DNA of 50,804 bases, taken from the NCBI GenBank assembly GCA_903945375.1, contig CAJAVP010000132.1, positions 1-50,804 of the forward strand, written 5' to 3'. This DNA is from an uncultured Methylococcaceae bacterium (GTDB lineage Bacteria; Pseudomonadota; Gammaproteobacteria; Methylococcales; Methylomonadaceae). Below the pieces are notes generated by a model, which ran no database searches, was not told the origin of the DNA, and was given only the letters and a program-made list of their open reading frames with translations. A program made the translations under genes and the position numbers. Positions within the stretch are counted from its first letter, which is position 1; every line of letters begins with the position of its first letter. This document shows positions 44,068 through 50,804 of this stretch, one piece after another.

Positions 44068-44502
44068 TCACCAAGACGTTCCATTCAGACAAGAACTTGG
44101 TATCCCACAGGATTTTGTCCCCATCTCGTTTAATTCTAAAAAACCATCGCCCTCTTGATTACCTGTGGGTATTGCTTGTAACGTAAACGTGTTGCGACTA
44201 ACCGCTGAAATAGTCAAATTGTAAGTAGTCGTCCCTCCAGAAATCGGGACAGTGCTTGGAAAAATTTTAGGCGGTCCCGTATCAGCATCACCAATTGCCG
44301 CGCCAAGATAACTAGAATTATTCTCCAAATACCACTGCGACATCGCATTAGCAAATGACGCAAGCGCCCCTTGTGCTTCAGCTCGCCGACTTTTCACGAT
44401 ACTGTTTCGATAAGAAGGATAGGTAATAGCGGCCAAAATACCAACGATAGTAACCGCTATCAATAATTCAATTAAGGTAAAACCGCGTTTATTAGTCTTC
44501 AT
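44068..44502 (-). CDS. Type IV pilin (PilE-like minor pilin)
   Basis: A 144-residue prepilin. The class III leader KTNKRG ends at the prepilin-peptidase site before FTLIELLIAVTIVGILAAIT, with the essential Glu at +5, followed by YPSYRNSIVKSRRAEAQGAL. A C-terminal disulfide loop is suggested by C-G-I-P-S-S-C. The size and PilE-like sequence suggest a minor pilin or ComP/PilE type rather than the major subunit. Other pilus genes are not adjacent. Its 5' end overlaps a TPR-like fragment by 11 bp. A second, fragmentary copy of the leader-helix region occurs at 50747-50776. Confidence 0.92.
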   Translation of the reverse strand: MKTNKRGFTLIELLIAVTIVGILAAITYPSYRNSIVKSRRAEAQGALASFANAMSQWYLENNSSYLGAAIGDADTGPPKIFPSTVPISGGTTTYNLTISAVSRNTFTLQAIPTGNQEGDGFLELNEMGTKSCGIPSSCLNGTSW

Positions 44503-44665
44503 TGTTAATCATGATTGCTTTCTTTTCATAATAGGCATCGCGATAATGCGACGAACCGGGTTCTAATTTATGCGCTTTACGATAAAACGGTAAAGCCTCG
44601 TGTTGACGATGGGTTTGCTCACAGGCTTTGGCTAGACGATAAGCTTCCGCACTGTAAAATTCCAT
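44492..44665 (-). pseudogene. TPR-like gene fragment upstream of pilin
   Basis: From the ATG at 44665 the frame gives 57 residues with a TPR-like pair of helices (AEAYRLAKACEQTHRQHEAL, then PFYRKAHKLEPGSSHY). An open frame extends to 44845, but its first part is translation of the dispersed repeat at 44801-44837 and is not protein-like, so this is probably the surviving 3' end of a larger gene. It overlaps the pilin start by 11 bp. Whether the short frame is translated is unknown. Confidence 0.45.
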
Positions 44666-44800
44666 TTTGCCATAATCACCCGCTTGTCGATAGCCGCCTG
44701 AACAAATTACAACGCATTCAGTGATTCGGATTAAAACCATTTTAACAGACAAAGCCCACCGGATGAGTAAAGATAGCACTTTCAATCCTGAGTAATACCC

Positions 44801-44837
44801 CGTTCGCCCTGAGCCTGTCGAAGGGATGACCACGAAC
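44801..44837. repeat. Dispersed extragenic repeat (CGTTCGCCCTGAGC family), copy 2
   Basis: CGTTCGCCCTGAGCCTGTCG followed by AAGGGATGACCACGAAC is a close relative of the repeat at 30791-30903 and ends with the same CCACGAAC. It lies between the TPR fragment and the giant RTX gene. Confidence 0.7.
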
Positions 44838-44964
44838 AAATTCACTCAAAAAACCGATTAATAAACTAAAACTAAAGTTTCCAAAGCAATAGTCGCTAAC
44901 CGGCTAACCGCTCAGTGAACCGAGCGGATGTTATTTTTCACCACACACTCTAGAAGGCATTCAA

Positions 44965-47900
44965 ATGGCTACGATAATTTATGCAGACCTAACACCAGAC
45001 GACATAGCTGCTCTCTCGACAGCGGTTATAGGCGCCATCACTAACACAGATCTTGCCGCTTTATCTATTGAGCAAGTACAAGCACTAACGGGAGATCAAA
45101 TAGCCGCCTTAAAAACCAAAGTCGGTGTTATGACAACCGATCAAATCGCTGGCTTAACCACTGACCAAATCGTGGCATTGACCAATACGCAAACTAAGGC
45201 GTTGACCATAGGCCAAATACAAGCACTCAGTGTTGATCAAATTGTCGCGCTTGAAACAGCTGATTTAATCGCACTGTCTACCTTACAAATGAAGGCATTA
45301 AGCAGTGACCAAGTTTCAGCGCTAACAACCAATCAATTTGGTGCGCTGACCTCTTTACAAATAGCCTCTTTATCACCCGATACCTTTGGCTTATTGAGCA
45401 GTGATCAAATTGCGGCAATGAACACGCTGCAAATAAAAGCGTTGAGTTCCGGACAAATGGCGGCCTTAACGCCAACGCAAATAGCAGGATTTGAACTTAA
45501 CGATATTTCGGCCTTGACCAGCTTACAAGTTGCCTCATTAACAACCGATGCCGTGTCCGGATTTAAAGCCGATCAAATTAGTGCATTGACAAAAACGAAT
45601 ATCTTAGGATTAAGTACACCTCAAATTTCCGTATTAACGAATACTCAGGTTGGTGCTATCGAAACGAGTGATCTTAGTGCAATGAGTACAGCGCAAATAA
45701 AAGGGCTGTCAGCGGCTCAAATAAAGGCACTCAGCTTAGATCAGATTAATGCACTCACTGTCACCCAAGTTTTAGCGATTGATCCGGCTGACATCTCTAC
45801 GATGACTACCACACAAATTGTTGAAATGAATTCTGCGCAAATCAGAGCCTTAAGTACCGCCCAAGTTCAAGCCTTAAGCACTGCCCAAGTGTTTGTTTTA
45901 GAGGCCGAAGACATCAACGCATTAAGTAGCGCTCAAGTCGCCGCGTTAGGTGCAGATGTCTCAAAAATGTCAACTGACCAAATCGCCGCATTAACCAAAA
46001 CCAATATTATTGGCTTAACGAATACCCAAGTTGCCGGATTAGTCGCGTCGACTCAAATTGCTGCAATTGAAACTAATGATTTAGTATCAATGACCACTGC
46101 ACAGATTAAAGCCTTAACCACTTCACAAGTTTCTAACTTGTCTGAAGCGCAAGTGGGTATCTTCAGTTCCGCTCAAGTCTTGGCATTGGACACGGGTGAT
46201 GTTGCTGTATTAAATGCTGCACAATTGCAAGCCATAACCACAGCCGGCATTAAAGGCTTAAGTACCGCCCAAATTAAAGCGTTAACTGTAACGCAAGTCC
46301 CCTCCTTACCCGGTGATAGCGTTGCGGCTTTAAACAGTCTGCAAGTTAGAGCATTTGATACCATTGATGTAGCCGCCTTAAGTGCAAGCCAAATAGCCGC
46401 TTTCACAACCGCCAATATCAAAGGCTTAAGCAATGCCCAGATACAAGCGTTTACAGCAAGTCAAATGGCCGTCATTGAACCACTCGATTTTGCGATGCTA
46501 AGTAGCGCACAAATCAAATCTATCGATACCGGTGATATATCAAGCCTAACCACCGATCAAATTACCGCATTAAGCAAAACGAATATTATAGGGTTGACTG
46601 GTTCTCAAGTCTTGATATTGAGCTCAGCACAATTACAAAGCATTGAAACGGCTGACTTAAAAGCCATGACAGCAATACAAATCAAAGCCTTAAGTAGCAC
46701 TCAAGTGCCCGACTTAACGGCCGATCAAATTGATGTTTTAAGCTCAGCACAAATTGCTTCATTAGATACCGTTGACATTTCGGTATTGGCCAATGCACAA
46801 ATCGCCGCCTTAACCACAGCGAACATCAAAGGCTTAAGTGCGGCTCAAATGACCGCGATGAGTTCAGGGCAAATTTCGCAAATACAAACCACTGATGTCG
46901 CCGCTCTAAGTTCCGCACAACTGCGTGCTATCGGTTCGGATGTAACGGTATTAAGTGCCGACCAAATCGCCGCATTGACAGCAACCAACATCAGAGGTCT
47001 CAGTACTGCGCAAATTGCCTCATTAAGTGTTAATCAAATTCAATCTTTGACAGCAGATAACATCACAGGCTTAACCACCGCACAAGTTAAAGCATTAACC
47101 TCCGGTCAAGTTGCCGCCATTGAAACATCAGATCTTAATGCTATGAGTGCAACCCAAATCAGCGCACTAGATCCAGAAGATGTTAACGCACTCAGTTCAA
47201 CCCAGTTAGCCGCATTGGGTAATCCCATAAAGGTTAATGTTACGGGTTATACCGCCACCCAGCTCAACACCTTAGCGGCTAACTCGGCAAATGTCAGCGC
47301 CATCATCGGTACCTTAAACCTGACTTCCGCTCAAAGTGCCAGCCAAATATCCAGTTTATTGAATTTATACAGCGGTAGCTTGGCAACAGCTGTCGCCACA
47401 AATATGAACACGGATGCGATAGATGCCTTAGCAAGTAATGCCAGCAAACTCGCCGCAAGTGGCGTTTCAGGTGCAGTCGCCATTTCCCAAACGCAATACG
47501 ACACACTGACCTCATCAAAACTAAGAAACACCGGAACAGATACCCTAGCCATCAGTGCCGTAGCCGATGGTGCCTCGGTCACCGTCAATAACTTTGCCGG
47601 TGCGACTTTTATCGGTACCTTATCAGGAACAACCGGCAAATTTAATGTGACCGTCGGAGCGGGCGATCACTCCATTACAGCCGCAGCAGGAAATGATGTC
47701 ATAACCGCAGGTTCAGGAACGGATAGCATCATTGCCGGTTCAGGCAGCGATTACATCAATTTTGTAGCCGGCTCTTTAACCTTATCCGATACCGTCGATG
47801 GCGGTACTGGCACGGATACACTGGCGTTATCCAGCAATATTGCTGTTGCTGCAACAGACTTCACTAACGTCAGCAACATTGAAGCGATTACGGTCGGCAA

Positions 47901-50499
47901 CACCACAACTAATATTGCATTAACCACACAGAATGCTCTTGTTGCGGCCTCAGCCACGATGACGCTCAATGCCAGCTCTTTAACCTCTGGCGTGTTAACC
48001 TTCAATGGTGGCGCAGAAGCTGATGGCGCGTTTGTCATTACTGGCGGCGGTGCGGCTGATTCTATTTATGGTAGTGCCAATGCAGATACTTTAACGGGTG
48101 GCGCAGGTGCCGACATCCTCAATGGCGGTACCGGTAGCGATTCAATCGTAGGTGGCTCAGGTGCTGATAGCATTACGGCTGGAACAGGCAGCGTATACAT
48201 TAGTGCAGGTACGGAAAATGACTCGATAAACTTCATCGCAGGTGCATTGACATCAGCGGATACCGTCGATGGTGGCACAGGTTCAGATACCGTTGCGTTG
48301 ACAGCAAATGTTGCAATCAACACAGGCGATTTCGATAGTGTCAGTAACATCGAAACGATTACCATCGCCAACACATCAGCCGCAGCCGCTATTACCACAA
48401 AAGATGCATTAGTTTCTTCAGGGGCAACTTTAACGTTAGATGCGAGTACAACACTAACGACCGGCACGTTTAATTTTAATGGTATCGCAGAAACAGATGG
48501 CGTATTCGTGATTACTGGCGGTGGCAGCTCCGGCGTGACGATTGCGGGTGGTGCAGGTGCCGACACCTTAACAGCAAGTCTAACAGGCTCTGTTGCAAAT
48601 AACATCAGTGGTGGTGCAGGCAATGATACCATCACCGGCGGGGCAGGTACTGCAACTGGCGGCGATAGCATTACGGGCGGTGCAGGTGATGACAAGTTCA
48701 TCTTTGTTGCGGGTACTTTAACCAGTGGAGACGTTGCTGTTGATGGGGGGGTCGGATATGATACGTTGGCATTAACAGGTTTGACTGCCATTGCCTCTAC
48801 AGATTTGAATACTGTTGCTAATATTGAAAAAATAACGATCGTTACGACAACGAGTGCTGTCGCGATTACAACCGTGGATGCGTTAGTTTCCGCAGGCTCT
48901 ACCTTAACATTGGATGCGAGAGCAACACTAACGACCGGCGCGTTTAATTTTAATGGTGCCGCAGAAGCGAATGGTGCATTTATCATTACCGGTGGCGGCA
49001 ATTCAGGTGTCACTATTACCGGTGGTAGCGGTGCAGATCTCTTGGAGGCAAGCACATCGGGATCTGTCATCAACATCATTACCGGTGGTACTGGTGATGA
49101 CACCATTACCGGCGGAGCAGGATCAGCGGATAATCTTGCGGGTGGCAACGACAATGATCTGATTAATTTAGTGTCAACTAACTTGGGCTCTGCAGATGTT
49201 ATTAATGGCGGTAGCGGTATCGATACACTTAATTTTACCGGCGGTGGTGCGATTGGCGGTGTATCAACCGACTTTACAAACGTTACCGCTTTAGAAGCCA
49301 TTACGTTTACAAATACGAGCAATAGCGTAGCAATTATTGCAGCATCAGGTCTAGTCGCGGCCGGAGCAACATTAACCTTAAATGCCAGTACCTTAACCAG
49401 TGGCACACTGAAATTTGATGGTTCTGCAAACGTAGGTACCGGCGCGTTTGTTATTACCGGTAGTGCCGGCGCGGGCGTTTCAACGATTATTGGTGGCTCA
49501 GGTGCCGATACCCTAACGGGTGGTACCGGTGCAGCCAATACCATTGACGGCGGGGCAGGTGCTGATGTGATCGTAGCCAGTACAGGTGCGGTTGGTGATT
49601 TAATTGTCGGTGGTGCAGCTAATGATACTATCACCTTTGTATCTGGGCTCTTGACGTCAGCAGATACGGTATTTGGTGGCACGATTGGCGGAGTTTATAG
49701 CGCAGTCGTGTTGGCTTCCGGCGGTGATTCAGGAACAGATATATTGGCACTAACAGGTAATAGTGCCATTAATGCCACGGACTTTAACAATGTTACTGAT
49801 ATTGATGTCATTACCGTTCAAAACACAACATCCAGTATTGCGATTACCAGCGCAGATACCTTGGTATCGGCTGGAACAACCTTGACATTAAATGCCAGTA
49901 GCTTAACGACCGGCACATTGACCTTTAATGGTGCGGCGGAACTTGATGGCTCGTTCAGCATTACTGGTGGCGCAGCGGCAGATACGATCACTGGTGGCGG
50001 CATAGCCGATACCCTGCTGGGCGGTGGGGGAGCCGATAGTCTTGTCGGTGGAGCAGGCGCAGATGCGCTAACCGGTGGCACAGGCTTAGACACCCTGACT
50101 GGCGCTGAGGGGGTTGACACCTTTACGCTCGCCTCTGCCTCAACAGATGCCGATACCATTACCGACTTCGCTAGCAGTACGGATATTATCGACACCAATG
50201 CGTACACCACAACCTTAAGTAAAACTTATGAAGAGGTTGCGACCGTTGCGGGTGATATCACCACCGATGCGAATGTCATTGTGTTTGGTGGCACGACCAC
50301 ACTCGCCGCTGCCGCCGCTGCAATTGCCTCAGACGCAACGGTCACCGGCAATACGGGTTTGATTATCTTCTCCAACGGCACGGATACCTTTGTTTATGGT
50401 ACAGATAATCTGGCGGCAGATGGCGTTGAAACCTTGTTGGTTACCCTAACCGGCATCAGTAACGCGCTATCACTGGGCACAGCAGACTTCACTGTTTAG
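44965..50499 (+). CDS. Giant RTX protein with N-terminal octapeptide array
   Basis: An 1844-residue protein with no signal peptide, expected to be exported by a type I secretion system and to fold outside the cell on binding calcium. Residues about 10-751 are 93 consecutive octapeptides of the form [ST]xx[QD][IV]xx[LM] (for example STAQIKAL, ETSDLSAM, TKTNIIGL). Residues about 752-895 are a linker. Five modules of about 156 residues follow, each with a beta-rich segment (TVDGGTG...NIEAIT...LTLNAS...FVITGGG) and a block of GGxGxDxxx nonapeptides; the final RTX block ends near 1720. The last 120 residues hold the uncleaved secretion signal, ending GTADFTV. A surface-layer or adhesin role is plausible but not shown. 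No T1SS genes are in the window. It starts at an ATG after AGAAGG. Confidence 0.93.
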   Translation: MATIIYADLTPDDIAALSTAVIGAITNTDLAALSIEQVQALTGDQIAALKTKVGVMTTDQIAGLTTDQIVALTNTQTKALTIGQIQALSVDQIVALETADLIALSTLQMKALSSDQVSALTTNQFGALTSLQIASLSPDTFGLLSSDQIAAMNTLQIKALSSGQMAALTPTQIAGFELNDISALTSLQVASLTTDAVSGFKADQISALTKTNILGLSTPQISVLTNTQVGAIETSDLSAMSTAQIKGLSAAQIKALSLDQINALTVTQVLAIDPADISTMTTTQIVEMNSAQIRALSTAQVQALSTAQVFVLEAEDINALSSAQVAALGADVSKMSTDQIAALTKTNIIGLTNTQVAGLVASTQIAAIETNDLVSMTTAQIKALTTSQVSNLSEAQVGIFSSAQVLALDTGDVAVLNAAQLQAITTAGIKGLSTAQIKALTVTQVPSLPGDSVAALNSLQVRAFDTIDVAALSASQIAAFTTANIKGLSNAQIQAFTASQMAVIEPLDFAMLSSAQIKSIDTGDISSLTTDQITALSKTNIIGLTGSQVLILSSAQLQSIETADLKAMTAIQIKALSSTQVPDLTADQIDVLSSAQIASLDTVDISVLANAQIAALTTANIKGLSAAQMTAMSSGQISQIQTTDVAALSSAQLRAIGSDVTVLSADQIAALTATNIRGLSTAQIASLSVNQIQSLTADNITGLTTAQVKALTSGQVAAIETSDLNAMSATQISALDPEDVNALSSTQLAALGNPIKVNVTGYTATQLNTLAANSANVSAIIGTLNLTSAQSASQISSLLNLYSGSLATAVATNMNTDAIDALASNASKLAASGVSGAVAISQTQYDTLTSSKLRNTGTDTLAISAVADGASVTVNNFAGATFIGTLSGTTGKFNVTVGAGDHSITAAAGNDVITAGSGTDSIIAGSGSDYINFVAGSLTLSDTVDGGTGTDTLALSSNIAVAATDFTNVSNIEAITVGNTTTNIALTTQNALVAASATMTLNASSLTSGVLTFNGGAEADGAFVITGGGAADSIYGSANADTLTGGAGADILNGGTGSDSIVGGSGADSITAGTGSVYISAGTENDSINFIAGALTSADTVDGGTGSDTVALTANVAINTGDFDSVSNIETITIANTSAAAAITTKDALVSSGATLTLDASTTLTTGTFNFNGIAETDGVFVITGGGSSGVTIAGGAGADTLTASLTGSVANNISGGAGNDTITGGAGTATGGDSITGGAGDDKFIFVAGTLTSGDVAVDGGVGYDTLALTGLTAIASTDLNTVANIEKITIVTTTSAVAITTVDALVSAGSTLTLDARATLTTGAFNFNGAAEANGAFIITGGGNSGVTITGGSGADLLEASTSGSVINIITGGTGDDTITGGAGSADNLAGGNDNDLINLVSTNLGSADVINGGSGIDTLNFTGGGAIGGVSTDFTNVTALEAITFTNTSNSVAIIAASGLVAAGATLTLNASTLTSGTLKFDGSANVGTGAFVITGSAGAGVSTIIGGSGADTLTGGTGAANTIDGGAGADVIVASTGAVGDLIVGGAANDTITFVSGLLTSADTVFGGTIGGVYSAVVLASGGDSGTDILALTGNSAINATDFNNVTDIDVITVQNTTSSIAITSADTLVSAGTTLTLNASSLTTGTLTFNGAAELDGSFSITGGAAADTITGGGIADTLLGGGGADSLVGGAGADALTGGTGLDTLTGAEGVDTFTLASASTDADTITDFASSTDIIDTNAYTTTLSKTYEEVATVAGDITTDANVIVFGGTTTLAAAAAAIASDATVTGNTGLIIFSNGTDTFVYGTDNLAADGVETLLVTLTGISNALSLGTADFTV

Positions 50500-50515
50500 C
50501 CAGATAGCCAGGTAG

Positions 50516-50542
50516 GGTGGGCACATGCTGTTCGTGCCCACC
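50516..50542. repeat. Inverted repeat after the RTX gene
   Basis: GGTGGGCAC (50516-50524) and GTGCCCACC (50534-50542) are exact complements with a 9-nt loop. It lies 17 bp after the RTX stop. It belongs with the GTAGGGTGG-type extragenic repeats seen just downstream. Confidence 0.65.
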
Positions 50543-50574
50543 GTTATAACCGTTTGTGATGTCATGCAAAACCA

Positions 50575-50616
50575 AAACCGCCCTTTTCGACATCAACCGA
50601 ATTGGGCGGTTTTTTT
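50575..50616 (+). terminator. Rho-independent terminator of the RTX gene
   Basis: AAACCGCCC (50575-50583) pairs with GGGCGGTTT (50604-50612) over a 20-nt loop, and the T-run continues to 50616. Stem strength and the U-tract make this a good intrinsic terminator about 75 bp after the RTX stop codon. Confidence 0.8.
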
Positions 50617-50642
50617 ATGCCCGATGCTTACGCTCATTCCCA

Positions 50643-50671
50643 AGCCCGCGTAGGGTGGATAAGCGAAAGCG
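50643..50671. repeat. GCGTAGGGTGGATAAGCG repeat, copy 1
   Basis: A 29-bp sequence containing GCGTAGGGTGGATAAGCG, repeated identically at 50776-50804. The extension CCATCCACC (50672-50680) can pair with GGGTGGAT, making it a hairpin-forming extragenic repeat of a kind widespread in proteobacteria. Confidence 0.8.
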
Positions 50672-50746
50672 CCATCCACCACAACCCTTATTAAGGTGCA
50701 TGACGCTAACGCTTATGCACCCTACGACGAACACCGAATGATAGAT

Positions 50747-50776
50747 TAGGTGATAGCGGCTAAAATACCAACGATA
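50747..50776 (-). pseudogene. Fragment of a type IV pilin gene
   Basis: These 30 bp match 44421-44450 inside the pilin gene at 28 of 30 positions, in the same orientation relative to the pilin frame. They encode IVGILAAIT of the conserved pilin helix, then a stop. The fragment ends exactly where the second GTAGGGTGG repeat begins, so an insertion or recombination appears to have cut a pilin gene here. Confidence 0.6.
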
Positions 50777-50804
50777 GCCCGCGTAGGGTGGATAAGCGAA
50801 AGCG
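50776..50804. repeat. GCGTAGGGTGGATAAGCG repeat, copy 2
   Basis: Identical over 29 bp to 50643-50671 and cut by the window end. The two direct copies bracket about 100 bp that includes the pilin fragment. Confidence 0.8.

Noticed and set aside
44666-44845. N-terminal extension of the TPR-like frame
   Set aside because: Part of it is translated dispersed repeat, and the sequence is not protein-like.
44989-47220. Regular DNA repeats that might suggest a CRISPR array
   Set aside because: The period is 24 bp with every unit in one long reading frame and no unique spacers; it is a protein-coding repeat.
48066-49682. A 538-codon open frame antisense to the RTX gene
   Set aside because: It is Pro/Val/Ala/Ser-rich and repeats in step with the RTX modules. 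It is the stop-free shadow of a Gly/Asp/Thr-rich coding repeat.

Overview
The window looks like a chromosomal segment of a gammaproteobacterial methylotroph, most likely a methanotroph of the order Methylococcales. The best clue is a tandem pair of methylene-tetrahydromethanopterin dehydrogenases of the MtdB type (34386-36421), an enzyme of C1 oxidation. The dusB-fis pair, the polar-type flagellar gene order and the Pseudomonas-like split class II ribonucleotide reductase fit Gammaproteobacteria. The genus is not determined, and no rRNA or tRNA gene was recognised.

Layout from left to right. 1-843 holds the end of an unrecognised gene, a strong terminator and a decayed transposase. 844-8299 carries a MASE1-CHASE-PAS histidine kinase, a YgjP-like metallopeptidase, recN overlapping agmatine deiminase, and galU. 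8362-13666 is the flagellar operon fliLMNOPQR-flhB (minus strand). 13855-17479 is a minus-strand housekeeping run: psd, queF, methylthioinosine phosphorylase, hpt and nagZ. dusB-fis follows at 17597-18833. 19205-23026 is the split RNR nrdJa-nrdJb plus a fructosamine-kinase-like gene, behind two NrdR boxes spaced 31 bp apart. 23143-27081 has an M14 carboxypeptidase, an alpha/beta hydrolase, a lipoprotein, cysZ and mtnA. 27296-30682 encodes a hemerythrin-PAS-GGDEF-EAL protein with all seven diiron ligands. 31244-34229 is a three-gene operon of metallophosphoesterase, cytochrome P450 and LpxL-like acyltransferase. The two mtdB paralogues follow, then the second flagellar operon fliEFGHIJ (36642-42388) behind a candidate sigma-54 promoter, and a divergent secreted FliL-like gene. 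The right end holds a HEPN protein, a type IV pilin with a TPR fragment, and a 1844-residue RTX protein.

How the genes work together. The two flagellar blocks supply most of the basal body, C-ring and export apparatus, but fliK and flhA are not between them. Methylthioinosine phosphorylase next to hpt recovers the purine of polyamine-derived methylthioadenosine, and mtnA about 10 kb away recovers the sugar side. The RNR operon has the hallmarks of NrdR repression.

The most unusual object is the giant RTX protein. Its first 750 or so residues are 93 near-perfect octapeptides of the form [ST]xx[QD][IV]xx[LM], organised in a strict 17-octad higher-order period. After these come five modules of about 156 residues that each pair a beta-rich segment with an RTX calcium-binding block. 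Dispersed palindromic repeats and gene fragments cluster at the right edge, which looks like an unstable accessory region.
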